From: Cryptomeria japonica
Taxonomy: Eukaryota; Streptophyta; Pinopsida; Cupressales; Cupressaceae
NCBI RefSeq assembly: GCF_030272615.1
Contig: NC_081405.1
Coordinates: 469,022,008-469,086,007 of the forward strand
DNA: 64,000 bases
Reading direction: 5' to 3'
Part shown: positions 24,459 through 37,524 of the stretch, piece by piece
Position numbering within the stretch: the stretch's first letter is position 1
Layout of the letters: each line of letters opens with the position of its first letter
Made by a program: the position numbers and the translations under genes
Notes under the pieces: model-generated
What the model was told of the DNA's origin: nothing
The model's input: only the letters and a program-made list of their open reading frames with translations
Databases searched by the model: none

Positions 24459-25301
24459 ATGTCTATTGAAACAAGGTTCCAAGCACCAATGATGCAACAA
24501 AGTTTGACGTATCAACCAACAATGCAATCAAATTTTAATCCAGTGCAATCACAATTCTATCCAACCCAACAACAAGGCAATATCAATCAAACTTTTTATG
24601 ATGAAACAAGTCTCCAAATACAAAAACTAGAGGAGAAGCTAGCTCAAGAAAATGAGATTTTGGAACAAAAAGTGAAAAACATTGAGAAGAATAGATCACA
24701 AATGTCCAAAATGTTTCAAAAATTTCCAGGTCGAAATCCAAAGATTGAGCCAATTGGTGTAAGATCTCTTCTTGAATGATCAGACATACCAGCTCTCCTC
24801 TCCCAAATAGAGATGATGAAACAATTTCAAGAAAAGAGACAACATCAACTTCAACATTATGTGCTTCCACAACAAGAACAAGAAGGTGTTTACTATCAAT
24901 CAGATTTTCAACCAATACAACCAATGGTTCAACCAATTGTTCAACATATACAACCAATACAACCAATGGTCCAATTTCAACAATATGTCCAACCAACTAT
25001 ACAATGTCAACAAATGGTTCAACCAATGGTGGAATATCAATGTCAACAACCACAACCAAACATTCAAAAACAAAGGTTACAACACACACCAACCCAAGTT
25101 TCAAACATGACATCAGATCAGAACCAACTCCTTTCCAAACAAGTTCAAATTCCGGATACAATTGTGTCAAAACCTCGAAAGAAAGGTGGCTTTATTGCAA
25201 TGATCTTAAGGAAACTACCAAGTGAGTTCTTTGAGGAAGATCAAGATAATACACTTATGTCTAGCAATGCCTCATCCCCCCACAAACAATTGACTCCCTA
25301 G
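24459..25301 (+). pseudogene. Element D ORF-a, Gln-rich with coiled coil
   Basis: An ATG at 24459 opens a frame of 280 codons with a single internal TGA (24777-24779). The N-terminal part is Gln/Asn/Pro-rich. A heptad-like segment (LQIQKLEEKLAQENEILEQK, about 24610-24670) predicts a short coiled coil. The second half is a run of QPMVQPIVQ-like repeats. There is no capsid, zinc or catalytic motif. By position this is the gag slot of D, but I cannot identify a gag fold. Its TAG stop at 25299 overlaps the next frame by one base, so the two ORFs could once have been one. Confidence 0.55.
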
Positions 25302-27268
25302 TGGCATCCATCCCTACACCTTTAGAAGTTTCACAAGAACCTTCCATATTGTCCTCATCAAATAGTACACCCAAGGATGCAATTATCCAAGAGCTATCCA
25401 TAATTGATTGCCAAGATAATCCAATTCATGATGCACATCCTTGTTATGTTTTAGAAATACAAGACCCAATGCCACCATGCACTTTATTGCCATTACCTAT
25501 TTTAGAGGACCCCATTCGAAGTCCCTCGTCCTCATGTTCAAGCATTGATTCCTTGCCAAAATCCATCACAAATGTTCAAAGTGCATTTCCTTCATGCCAA
25601 AGCATTGATCCCCTGCCAGAATCCCCCATGCATATCCAAAGTCCAACCTCATGTCAAGAGGATAATTTAGAGCATGCAAAAACATGTCTTAAAATAGATC
25701 AAGATCAAGATCCCGAAACCTTATCATCCCATCCAATTGTTGACCAGGACCCCATGTTCCCAGATACTCACGATGATTCCCCTATTCTTGTCCATCCTAT
25801 CCAAAGTCCTATTAAAACTCCATTCCCCAGGCAAGATCAAGATATCCCAGTTCATCCAATCCCAAATGATTCCCTTCCATTTCATGAACACAATGTCCTT
25901 TCAAATCCCATTGACATTCCACTTCCTGAGAAAGATCAAGATATCCTTTCCATCCTTTATGATGATCCCATTGAAATTCAAGAGTAAAGCACCTTTAAAG
26001 AGGATTCCAATGATCTTCCTCCTTGTCAAGATCAAATTATTCCTTCAGATCCTCCACAAGATCCACTTGTTCCTCCATCTCCACATCCTAATCTAGCATA
26101 TCCACTCCAAGATCGCATTTCTTTTGATGATCCCATTATTTTTCCCATTCCATCTCTTGAAGAGCCTGTCATTGAACCATGTCCGCTACACAATCCTAGT
26201 CCCCCTCATGATCCTAATCCCACTCATGATTCTAACGTGTCAGTGCAAGATTTTCATGAACCCATGACATGCATAATGGGTTCTTCCACTTTGGTGCAAT
26301 CTGATCCACTTCAAGATCTCATTATTTCTCTCATATCATATCCACCTCATAATGGACTCGCGTCTTCTTCCCGAAGAAAAGAGCATCCTACAAGTCAAGA
26401 TATTCATAAAGGCAAAGGAGTAGACCTTCATGAGAAAGAACCCCTCCATATCAAAGAAGATCTTAAGGGTCATGTCTACACAGCTCACTCTCAAGATGTT
26501 GGTATCCCTCCATCAAAATCAAAACATACACCTTCCCCATCATACCTTCCATCAATCTTAGGTCCTTATATCCCTTCATCCTCTATGCAAGGTCAGAAAA
26601 GGCACACATCCTTGAGTAAATTTCATCAATCCAAAAGAAGTCCATTTCATTCATATCCATCCATGCATTCCTTTCCCCCTCCAAGCACTTTGGATGCCAA
26701 GTATAAAAGTCATAAGTCTAAAAATCCACATGTATTCAAGGATCAACATGTCCAACCTAATCAACATGTCAAAGCAAAGAAAAATATGATCCAAAAAGAA
26801 AAGGAAAAATCCAAAAGGTCACAAAGGCCCATTTCTCAAAAACAAAAGTTAAAATCTATATGGGTTCCTAAATCCCTTGTGCAAGCAATGCACTCCAAGG
26901 AATCACAAAAGCATGAAAAGTCAAAAACCATGTGGATCCCTAAGAAGCTCCTTGAAACACAAAAAGAAACATCCAACTTGGCATCCAAAATTGCTATTCC
27001 TCCATCCAAACCTTCCAAGTCTATTCCTTCATCACCTTCTTCATCCATTTTGGGCCCTTATGTCCCAAAATCCCAAGCTATTCCTCCATCCAAATCTCCA
27101 TATCCAAAACCCACTCTTCCTCCATCAGTCCACCACCCGTCAAGGTGTGTGCCAATGTCGATCTTGCCAACATTTCCATCCACTGAAGCCCAATTCTTCC
27201 AATACCCTATCCATTATCCAATGCATATTTTACATCCTTCGATCCCTTTGATCCAATCCTTTACATAA
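25301..27268 (+). pseudogene. Element D ORF-b, Ser/Pro/His-rich, unknown function
   Basis: A 655-codon frame is open from 25301 to 27268 apart from one TAA (25985-25987). The first third is acidic, with repeated DQDP and DDPI phrases and many Pro and Ser. The last half is basic (Lys, Ser, Pro, His) with two copies of a motif around KSIWVPKSLVQ and KTMWIPKKLLE. There are repeated SILGPY(I/V)P words. I recognise no enzyme or zinc motif. It has no ATG near the start, so expression may depend on frameshifting from ORF-a or on an ATG at 26237 or earlier. Similar spacer ORFs occur in large plant Gypsy elements. Confidence 0.5.
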
Positions 27269-29352
27269 ATCCTTGCCTTAGTTTCATCTCTTTTTCCATG
27301 TCCTTATCCTACCAATGTCTTTGAGCATACTTTTAAAGGTCATGGTCCATTTTTTTCAAGGCTACTATCCCAAAAAAAAAGACGCTTGAGTCCTTCTTCC
27401 ATCCCCTATCATGTGTCCATTTTCGACTAAAATGTCAAAATACCAAAAAAAAATAAAAAAATCCTCTTTCCACCTTTGATCCTAACAAGGCTGAGGATCA
27501 TCATGAGCATCATACATCTTGTTTGCAGCTTTTAGTCCATCATAGCTTTTGGTCATTTATCCATTTGCTTGTTACAACCTTTCATCCATATTCCCTATCT
27601 TATTGCAACTTTCTGCCACTATCTCGTATCCTACCCCGACCTTCAGTCCATGTCCCTTATCCATTCTTGGTCTTGCTTATCCTATCCATATCTTATCACT
27701 ATCCATACACTCTTTTTCATTCCTTGATCTTGATCTGATATAAGGATGCAAAATTTAAACATGGTTTCAAACACCTCTTGACATGTCCCTCATGCCATAT
27801 CACTGCTTTACATTGTCATATCCAGTCTCTTGTCCCATCATGCAATAGCCCTTGAAAATTGCATCCGTATTGTCTCCATGATAAAAGGCCTTTGTCTTCC
27901 CTCTATCCACCATCATTTCAGCAAGCCCATTTATTCATCTGTCATATTCCTTGCCTTGCTAGACACTGGGGGCAAAATCATAAAAATCATATAATGTCCT
28001 GAAAAAATCCAAACAAAAAAATCATATAATGTCCTAAAAAAATCCATAAAAAAATCAAATAATGTCTTGAAATAATCCAAAAAAAATTTGAAAAAAGTCT
28101 TGAAATAATCATAAAAAATTGAAAAAAAACCCTAAAAAATCATATAAAGTCCTAAAAAAAAATGAACACAAAGCAAAAAAATTGTAAAATCTCGAAAAGC
28201 AAAACAAAAAATATATATATATCCTTTTTGTGCATAAGACAAATCACTGAGCATACATCCAACAACACACAATCACACACTGCGCTTTAATGAAATAATG
28301 CTTAAACAGATCACCTTTTTCAATCAAACCAAACGTTCAAACTGATCACAATTGTCTTCTCAATTGAACATCAACATCAATATCATTTGTCCTTGTCACT
28401 TCTATCATGGGTCTTATATAGGGTGTGGTATACTCGAAACCAGACTGTGTCCTATCTTAGACGAGGTATCACATTCCCTGAAACCAGACAGCATGATCGT
28501 CCTATCAGCACTTTCAACTTTTGACAATGAAGGTCAAGATGTGTGTTTGGTTTATTAGAATTTGTGCATCTTATCTTTTTACTATTTTATCTTTGGCTTT
28601 GATCATGTTCCTATGTTGCTCGATGATGTCACTGAGTGATTTAGAGTGACTGGGATGGTTCATGGTCCCTTTCTTTTTTTTTTGTGATTGCTATTTGTTT
28701 GTGATGTGTCTGTCTTTTGCAAAAAGGTTTGCATTTCAGCTCTGGCCTTCAATGCCATGATGCTACACATCCATTTTGCTACATTAAAATAAAGGTTCTC
28801 ACCTAAAAAGCGCATTACTAAAAGCAAGTTTTTCTTCATCTTTAACTGTCCTTTGTCTCATATTCTTCTTACTAACATTTCTTCTATCTGCTCGGATAGT
28901 CAGTTCAGTCTAATGCTCCAATTTCTCTACATACATATGCTGCATCTTGCATCCATTCGATTAGTACATTTGCATTACATCAACCATCACATCAAGCATT
29001 TTATCCATTTCATATTATCAATGCATCAAAAACTCATAAAAAATATATATATCCATACATGTTCCACAATGGTACATAAATAGTGCATAAGTCATCCATA
29101 TTTGGAAAATAACATATGTCATAACACATTGCATCCCATCATATCGATACATATCATATCATATATCAACATAATATCGGAGTACAAAATTGGACTGTCT
29201 ATCCTAAGTATGGCCTGCAGGCTAACTACAAAATGTCAAACTACATAATGTCCACTGTTTGTCCTAAGGAGAACGTGCCTCTGTCACTAGGTGCTCCCTC
29301 TGTCCTCCTCATCCTTGCCCTATCTCACGGATGATGTCCCTCTTGGTCCTGG
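27269..29352 (+). other. Element D internal non-coding region
   Basis: AT- and pyrimidine-rich. It includes repeated ATAATGTCCTxAAAAAATCC words at 27985-28165. Plus-strand ORFs here are short and featureless. It separates the sense ORFs from the antisense ORF, so polyadenylation signals of both strands would be expected here, but I cannot place them. Confidence 0.5.
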
Positions 29353-30981
29353 CTATGGTGGTCTCATAGGTCCACTCACCCCCATGCTGCTCAGTGACCT
29401 CTGAGAGCGTGCCCTGCTCTCTGTCCTTGATCGTGCCCGATATGAAGCTGCTCTGTGCTCTAGTGGAAATGCACTCTCATATAGTGTCCTCCAATGGCAT
29501 ATCTCCTCTTTGGTCTCTACCAACATCTGTGCCATCTCCCGTGCACTGGCATCCCGAATCAACCCAATGTACTCAGTGACTCTCTATTCCTCTCGCTGTG
29601 CTTGAGCTATCACTGCATCTCGAGCTGCTATGAGTCTGGCTATCTCCGCTCTGAACTGGTCATTCTGTCTCTCTAAAGTTGCAATATGATCATGCTGACT
29701 CGCTATGGTAGCCCTACACATCTCCATCTCCTCTATGCTAGCTATCTCCGGCTCTATGGGTATATCCTGCAATGCCTCCTGTTCACCTGAATCTAGCTCA
29801 TCCTCATCATCCCCATCCTCATCTTCATCCTTGTCCTCCCCCTCATCCTCTTCACTTCCCTCATCCTCCTCCTCCTCATCATCTCTCTCCTCCTCTCCTG
29901 TGAGTGGGAAGTCCTCTTGTCTCCTAGGTACTGGAATATCTGGATCTGTTAATGGCACTGGCCGTCATCGTGCAAACCATCTCTCATACTCCTTTGTCAT
30001 CCTGACGTCCACTACATCTGATCTCCAATCCCACTGTCTCTGTTGTAGCTATGAGAAGTCAGCATATGCTATGTGTGGCTGAATCATACTCCCCCATTGA
30101 CTCGTCTCTCTGTGAGATCGAGCAAAGTGTGCAGTCCTCCTAGGTACATCCTTCCTCTCTCCAAACTATTGTCTGGCTCTCTATGGCAGATACAACTCAA
30201 TCACTCTCTGGCAATTCACTTGTCACCCAATCAGGTACCTCTTCTATCTACAATATGGTAGCTCATCACTATCATCTGACCATCCAGGGCAATCATGATA
30301 TGGTCTCCATGTGAACTCTCTCAGTCTGTCTAGCTCATGTCGCCAATATAATATGTATCCAAGAGGACCCTATCTCAGTGCTCCCCCATAGTAGTACACA
30401 TATGGTCAGTGTGGTACTACCTGTCTCTTTGTAATCAGTCAACATATGGCTATGTGCTCAAATGCCCATACCTGTAACAATGTGACTCCATAGCTCAAAG
30501 TCTGCACTCCCTGATATGCTATCTGATGCAACTGAAAAATATAGCATAGCCAGTACACATGGTCCCCATGCATACACTATACCCTCTATCGCCATCTGCT
30601 CTAGCACTCTTCCCCATCCAATAGGGAATCCATGTCCTCATCTGTCTCCTGCTAGTAGACATGCTATCACCACTGCTATCACCACATATCATCGATCATA
30701 CTCTGATGCCATGCTCTCCTAGCCGATCTCCCTCTCTACAATATCCAGATCATCTGCATCACACTCAAATAATCTGCACAACACATCTCTCCCTGTCACT
30801 AGGTCATACTCTACCATCTCCCCATGAATCAGAATGCAGAGGATATGCCATACATCCTCCAGTGTCACAATCGCCTCTCCAGTCACCAGATGGAAAGAGG
30901 AGGTCTCTAAATGCCATCGCTCTGCCAATGTGGTAAGTAGTCCTGTGTTTGCCCTAATCTTGAGCATGAATGTGACATAGT
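29353..30981 (-). pseudogene. Antisense plant-mobile-domain ORF of element D, main part
   Basis: Minus-strand frames encode a plant mobile domain (PMD, aminotransferase-like) protein. The diagnostic segment NTGLLTTLAERWHLETSSFH followed by a VTLEDV core lies at about 30719-30945. Farther on are Trp- and Tyr-rich PMD-like stretches (VWAFEHIAI, and YWRHELDRLREFTWRPYHDC near 30290-30340). The C-terminal part (29353-29958) has a Glu/Asp-rich tract and then a coiled coil (ATLERQNDQFRAEIARLIAA). Several stops and at least one frameshift break it. PMDs occur in plant host genes and as extra ORFs in some LTR elements. The N-terminus lies across E1, at 38759-38878. Confidence 0.8.
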
Positions 30982-32220
30982 TGTAAAGCAGAAAAATCGA
31001 ACCCTAGTTGTTCTCCCCTCCCCAACTCCAAGGAGAGAGAAGGGAGAGTCACTAGGGTTGATGGTTTTCACTTAGGAGAGACTTTACATTCAAAAGAGGG
31101 GTTGAAACCCACAAGATCCAATCCCACACAATGCAAGATTGGATTCTAAATGAGTTTCAAGGGTTAAGACATCAAGGATACCCTCTTTTGTAAAGAATGT
31201 TGATAGAAAGATTGAACTAGGAATGCATGTGAAGTAGGAAAGATTCGCTTATAAATAGAGATAGGGATATGGGATGAAGCTGTGGACCTGGAATTAGTAG
31301 TAAAATGTCGAGACAGTGCTGTTCTGCAAATTTGAGTGAAAGTTGACGGGACGATGGCGCCCAGCGTGCACACGGTCCTCCGAAAAATCCGTAAAACGAA
31401 GGGGGATCTGTTCGTCTCTGCACAAGGATTCTAGATCTTCAATTATAGCCACGTACCTGCAACCTACACACAGAAAAGAGAGGATGATTGGGGGGTTAGG
31501 GATGAGGGGTTTGCCTTTAGGTCAAACCCCAGTTTTGGAATTAACCAAGAAATGAGAATGCTGTAAATGTAAATGTTTGTAATGTAAACAAGTACTAATA
31601 CCTTGTTGTAAGAATGTTTGTATTCTTACATGCGAAGGTGTAAGTGTTGTTGTATGTTGTATGTTGTATGTGATCTCCTCTTCAATGGTTGAATCCTTGT
31701 CTTGAATGCAACACTTAGCCTTGAATGGAGACTTAGAATGCTCAATTGCTTGAAGGAATGCTTGAATGCTTGAATGCTTGAATGCTTGAATATCGTTTCC
31801 GCCTTTTTTCCATCTACCAAAATGGGAGAGGAAATGTAGTTTATATACTTGTCAATTAGGGCTGATAGACTGATTTTCCCGACCAGGAAATATTATTTTC
31901 CAATTTGCAAACTTAAAGACCCGAAGCCGCATAAGAGACTGGGCCCAAAATAGGGCCAGGGACCAGGGTGCTGGGCACCATGGTCCTGGGGGACCAGGGC
32001 ATTGGGCGCCCTAGTCCTGAAGGACCAGGGCACTGGGCGCCATGGTCCCACCTCCCGGGACAGCAGGGTGCAAGGAGGGATCAGGCCAGGGTGCTGAAAA
32101 ATGCAGTTTTTGATGTCATGAACAAGTTTCAGGGTCTCCATTCAGGTTTCGTGTTGCATCGCCATCGTGAAGACCCAAATGCAATCAAAATTGCAAGTGT
32201 CACAATTTTAGGATGCTACA
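30982..32220 (-). repeat. Element E1 3' LTR
   Basis: 1239 bp, the same length as the E2 LTR. It contains three 31-bp repeats (31960-32048), a short (GCTTGAAT)n run near 31745-31790 that differs in copy number from the other LTR, and one 30-nt hairpin core (31349-31378). A TATATAAACTA-type box on the minus strand lies near 31838-31850. Confidence 0.93.
31960..32048 (-). repeat. Three 31-bp repeats in the U3 region of the E1 3' LTR
   Basis: GGACCAGGG units start at 31960, 31991 and 32022. Each is bounded by GGACCA and TGGTCC or a close variant, so each can fold on itself. The other E1 LTR also has three (38498, 38529, 38560); the E2 LTR has two (58129, 58160). Confidence 0.8.
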
Positions 32221-32237
32221 TTTAGCCCCCACTTTAG
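32221..32237 (-). promoter_or_regulatory. PPT of element E1
   Basis: On the minus strand AAAGTGGGGGCTAAA abuts the TGTAGC end of the LTR. Confidence 0.75.
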
Positions 32238-32935
32238 CGGGAGTATAAGCGTATGCTCATACTTCCGATAAAGTACAAGGAAACAACATTGAAAAACTTT
32301 CACCATGTCAAGGAGGCAAGATACACCAAGCCCCCAGTGGACTAAGGATCTTACGACTTCGATTGACAAAGTAAAAGGGAAGATCACGAGGGAGAATCAT
32401 GACTATCAATAGTAAGGTTCCCTCACTATGAGTCATGCAAGAAAGATATCAAAAATTTTCAAGGCAAAGCTAAATTTGTCAAGAAATTTTCAAGTATCTT
32501 GAAAAGATATGAACGGGATGTATGCCCCCCTACGTTAAAGCGATTGCACACGCCTCACCAGGGGTGATTGCTTTAAGGTAGTGATACATATAAGAAATGA
32601 GAAAGGAGCACGTTATCACAAGGATTTAGCCCCCAAGTGTGAGATAAGCCCAAGGATAATAGACACAAAACACAAAGCACAAGGTGACTTCGCTTTCCTT
32701 GGGGTTAGTATGCTGTATGTATGTATAATTGTTCTTCATTCCCCAATCAAGGAAGGTCACCTAGAAGAAGGGAACACATGTGTCTTTTGAGTCAACATGA
32801 GAGAGACCAAAAGAGATCTCAATCTTTTGCATCATCCTCAAGTAGACAACACCAAGGACAATAGATAGAAGAATGAGAATAACACATAGAAGAAGTAACA
32901 AAAGAGAAGAGGAGAGAGTCTGCTATGCTAATGAA
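32238..32935 (-). other. Element E1 3' untranslated region
   Basis: About 700 bp between the end of the gag-protease frame and the PPT, where RT and integrase genes would lie in an autonomous element. I see no pol motif. The end of the window at 63802-64000 is the matching part of E2. Confidence 0.7.
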
Positions 32936-35900
32936 CTAGTCTAGCACGTCATCTACCCCCCGATCTTGCTGGTCAATATTTTGAGAAGGTAGGAAACACG
33001 CTAGAGGAGGAACATCCAACACAGCAGATGGAGCTATCACAAGATCCAAACAAGGGCTATGTTCATGTTCCGAGCCACATTGTTCTTGTCTAGGAGCTAG
33101 GATAAGTGCTTTAGAAAATTCGTTAGATAGATGGTTATTAACATCAACATATTCATATTCACTATCAGAATGAATAGGAGTAACATTTTCATCATGAATA
33201 ACATTTTCATCTATATCATCATCAAGATTTATAAAAATAGGATCTTTAACTCGCACAGGATCAAGACCATCATGCATCTTATGTTTAGGAGATTTTGGCT
33301 CAATCGTCGGCTGAGGAGAAAATGGAATAATATTGGCTGAAGGTGTTTTTGGGGATTGCAAAGTTTGAGAAGTAGCTGCCTAAGCTCTAAGACAATGCTT
33401 TCATCGGCGTTCACGTGCAGAACGATTTCGTCTAGTCTTAGTAGGAAGTTGCGAAGATTGAGGAGGAGGAATGTTCTCATCCTTATCACTTGGGTGTTTA
33501 GGTTGTGGTCTCTTAGGTTGAAAAATAGGAGAAGAGTAAGGTCTCTTCTCTCCATAAGAGGAAGGAGGAGGAACTGCTCCATATAAGGGAGGAATATTTG
33601 GTCTAGGAAGGAGACCAAGTCCATCATGACGAGGAGGTATAGGTCTACTTTTAGGAAGTTTATTAATCATAGGCATAGTCACATTCATAGGAATGGGTTG
33701 GGAATCTTCTTGAGGAAAGACATTAGTTTTATCTTTCAAAGGAAGAACTTCCTTCTCAAGAATGATAGGAATGTCAAGTTTGGGTGTTCTAGGTTCACTT
33801 AGAGATAGGATCATATCTTTTTTCCACTTTTGATAAGATTTGAAAAGATGATCACTTCGCGGAGGAAGAGATTGGAATTGTTTAGGCCAAAAGTAATCAA
33901 TAGGAACGCTAGAAGTTCTTTCAGCTGGTTTAAAGAGACTATGATTGACAGTAACAACTTCACCATTATGGGGAAATTTCAAACACTTGTGAATAGGAGA
34001 AGCAATAGCTTTCATGGAAGATAGCCAAGGATAGCCTAGCTTCACACGAAATTGTTCGGATGATGGAATAATAGAAAAGTCCACATCAAGGGATTTGTTA
34101 TGGACCTCAATAGGTAATGTAATAGAACCAATTGTAGGAGAAGAAAATGCATCAAATAGTTTCACAACCACATTTGTTTCATCATAGATCACTTGATTCA
34201 ATTGCAAAGTAAAAAGAAATTCTTCAGTAATGATATTAACCATACAAGAAGGATCAATAAGCACTCCACGGCAAGGTGTATTCTTGACTTTTGCAACTAT
34301 ATATAAAGGACCATCAGGTGCCTTGATAGTTTCACTAGAATCAAAGGTGATGGAAGGTTCTTTAGGGATTTTCTGCAGCTCTACAAAGTTAATCACATTC
34401 GGAGTCATAGACACAAGATCATCAGGTGAGACAGAGGAATCATTAGTATCAATCACATTAGAGGTATGAGAAGGTAATGGATCAGTAAAAATCTAAAGAT
34501 TTTGGTTAGGAGGAGCTACAGATGTATTGCCTTTATCATTCACACCAGAAACAGAGATAGTATTATTATCAATCAAATCTTGAATTTTACCCTTTAAAGC
34601 AAAACATTTTTCAGTATCATGCCCAGGTTGACGATGAAATTGACAAAAATTTTTTTTATCAAAATAGGGTGAATTAATCTTTGCATGATCTATTTGCCTT
34701 ATAGGAGGAAGAGTAAGCACATTTTGTTCCAATAACTTATTCATAATACTATGCAATGATACATTCAAAGGAGTGAACTTTCTTTCTTTCTTGAAAAACT
34801 TAGAAATAGGAGGCACACCTGATGCCGCATTCACATTGTTGTTGATGATGTTTTAATTGAATTTAATGGACTCTCTGTTCGGTTTAAACTTCCCAAATGG
34901 TTGTTGACTACTATCACCCTTATCACTCGGAGCCATAGGATTTGCTTGTTCCATTTGACTCACAGTCAGTTGATAATTGTGAAGAGTTGCGCACAACTGT
35001 TGGAAAGAAGTAAACTCAGAAAACAGGAGTTTTTCTCTAATGTCTTTTTGTAAATTAGAAATAAAGATTCTTTGAATATCATTGTCAGGCACTGGAAAAG
35101 AAATTTGAGCATACAAATCCTTATATCTACCAATGAAATCAATCACTTTTTCTTTAACACCTTGTTTACAATGCATTAAATCAATCAAAGTAACTTTAGG
35201 ACTTATATTGTTTTGAAATTGTTGAATAAAAGCATTTCCAAGTTGTTCAAAAGAAGTAATAGAATAAGAAGTCAACGAGCAATACCATTGTAGGGCTTTA
35301 TCTCTTAATGTTCTAGTAAACAGTTTTGCAAGCAACCTTTGGTCATAAGCAAAATCAGTGCATATTGTTTGAAAGGTCTTAACATGTGTTAGAGGATCAC
35401 CCTTACCATTATAAAGCTCCAAATGCGGGATTTCAACATGTTTAGGGGGAATAGCTCGAAAAATGTCAAGAGAAAGTGGGCTCGCAACATCAAATGTGGG
35501 CACACTAAACTTAGATTGATTCATAGAGGCAATTTGTTGTTGTAAAGAAGAGACAGTTTGTGCAAGATTGTTAATGGTCACTTCAGTTGAGGAGTTCATA
35601 TTAGACGTGTTAGATTGTGATGGAGGTGTTATATTATTGAAAGAAGGTAGAGAGTAAGGTGGTGGGACACTATGATAGTTAGTCATAGGAGATGATTGGA
35701 AAGGAGGAACACTACAAGGAGGAATGGAAGGGTTAAATGAATTGCCCCCTTGCGTCATGTTCATTTGTGGAGATGTAATAGGAACACTCATTGAAGGAAT
35801 GAATGAAGAAGTAGGATTGCCCCCATGACTAGTGATCATAGGAGGAATGTCTTGTATTGAAGTAGTCATTATATTTGATGTAAAAGTAGGTATACTAGCA

Positions 35901-36343
35901 ATAGAAGTCGTCAAAGGAATAGAATGATTAACTTGAGTAGGAGGTTGTGTGTAACCTAAGGTTTTAGCACAACTTTTCATAGGCATCACATTCGAATCCA
36001 CAATGTGTGCAATACCACGCAAAATATCAATTCCATTCTTATCACTTTGAACCATACGTTTTAGACCCTCAATTAATGAAAGAGCTTGACTATCAGGGTA
36101 TTCTTGAGACATCCATTATCGAAAATCATCAAATTGGTTATCCAATTTTGAAAGTTGTTCTACAGAAACCTCATGGAGAGCTTCTTCATCATTAAGCGGA
36201 TTAGAGGAATTACCCATGTCCTCGTTAAAAAGGCCATTCAAATTAGGTTCCATCTCCTCAGTAATTAAACCTTGGAAGGACTTAATTCTAAGGCTTCGTC
36301 TAACGGGAATAGTGTAAGTAGGGCTTATTGTTGTAAAACTCAT
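32936..36343 (-). pseudogene. Element E1 gag-protease ORF
   Basis: One minus-strand frame spans 1136 codons from the ATG at 36341-36343 to the TAG at 32936-32938. Order: a Pro/Ser-rich N-terminus, a retrotransposon gag capsid domain (about residues 270-400, with LELYNGKGDPLTHV, KALQWY and CKQGVKEKV), the finger CQFHRQPGHDTEKC, a protease-like domain and an acidic tail. Stops occur at 36116 (TAA), 34853 (TAA), 34493 (TAG), 33401 (TGA) and 33380 (TAG). Only the one at 34853 is shared with E2; E2 has sense codons at the others. The finger is C-x2-H-x4-H-x4-C rather than CCHC, as in Tat-lineage Gypsy gags. The protease Asp is followed by Pro-Ser (LIDPSCMVN) instead of Ser/Thr-Gly, so activity is doubtful. 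Confidence 0.9.
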
Positions 36344-37502
36344 GCACTGGAGAGAGAGAGAAGATTTTGAATTTTAGAGGTAGCAAATTTCAATAAAACC
36401 AGCCAATCTCCTAGATTTAAGTTGTTAAATGCAATCAGGACAATCTCCCAAAATTTTGGAAAAAATGTCCGGGACCGTGGCGAACGGAGTGCACACGGTC
36501 CTCGCAACTTTTTTCAAAATTTGCAGGGATGAAAGTTATGATGATTTTAAAGCTAATCTGAAAAAATTGAGTGATTTTACAATCTGTAGATAGGCCAAAT
36601 TAAAGTTGTAATCTCAAAATTGAACCCTACCAAGATTGTTGAAAAATGTAAAATTTGAATTTTGAAAAAGAGAGGGAAACTGAAATTTTGAATTTTATGA
36701 TTTTAGAGGGAATGCTGAAAGCAATGCAAGTTTCGAAATTTAAAAATTGACTCAATTTCATGCAAAATTCAAATTTGAAAGCGGAAATCAAAGTTGCTGC
36801 AATTAAACACTTAATTTCAAAAGTCACAAATTGTAAAGATTTGAATAAAGTACTAAAATTTCGAATGAATGCTAACACACTTTTCAGATTTAGGACTGTA
36901 AGAAACACAATTTTGATATGAATTTCAATTTCAACAAATTTTGAATGATTAGAAGCCTCAATCCAAGCAATCGCTAGACCAACTTTGACTTTAATTTTGA
37001 AAGTGTTAGAATTGATAAAATCAGCCAAAATTCTGGATTTTAGCAGAAAAATACAGTAAGATCTAGCTCCCGAAATTTCGGAAAAAATGTCAGGGACGAT
37101 GGCGCTCGGGGTGCACACGGTCCTCGCAAATTTTTTCCAAATTTTTAGGGATGAAAGATATTGTGATTTTATTGCGGAATCCAAAGTTTGTCCGATTTGG
37201 AGGTGTTTTGATTAGTGAAATTATTAGTCAAAGGTTGAATCAAGAAGGTCTTAAAAATTAGGGTTTTGACATTTAACCACTTAATTTTCAGAATTAAAGC
37301 ACAAATATGAATTGACAATTTGCAATGGAAGGGTAGATCTGAAACAAGCATTAACAATTAAACATTTCACAAGCTCAATTACTAAAAAGAAAATTTTAGG
37401 GTTTTTATCCAATTAGCCTCTAAAATTTGCAAAAGATCAAACATGGAAATGTAATTAGGGAAATTTTTTTCAGATCTAATCATGAATAATCAGAATGAGA
37501 AT
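36344..37502 (-). other. Element E1 5' leader with two long hairpins
   Basis: 1.16 kb of AT-rich leader between PBS and gag ATG. A ~85-nt block occurs twice (36448-36530 and 37060-37145). Each has a 30-nt GC-rich core (36472-36501, 37094-37123) inside AAATTTxGGAAAAAA and TTTTTTCCAAAATTT arms. The ORF 36627-37184 on the minus strand is AT-rich, shared in part with E2, and has no recognised domain. Confidence 0.75.
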
Positions 37503-37521
37503 GTTCACGTCGGGTTCACCA
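37503..37521 (-). promoter_or_regulatory. PBS of element E1, tRNA-Trp
   Basis: Minus-strand TGGTGAACCCGACGTGAAC is complementary to the plant tRNA-Trp 3' end over 18 of 19 positions as I recall that tRNA. It lies three bases from the LTR. Confidence 0.8.
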
Positions 37522-37524
37522 AAA

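Noticed and set aside
31164-31423. ORFs at 31164-31423, 37707-37985 and 58733-59086
   Set aside because: Same LTR region of the E family in three copies; shared by LTR identity, without domain, and on both strands.
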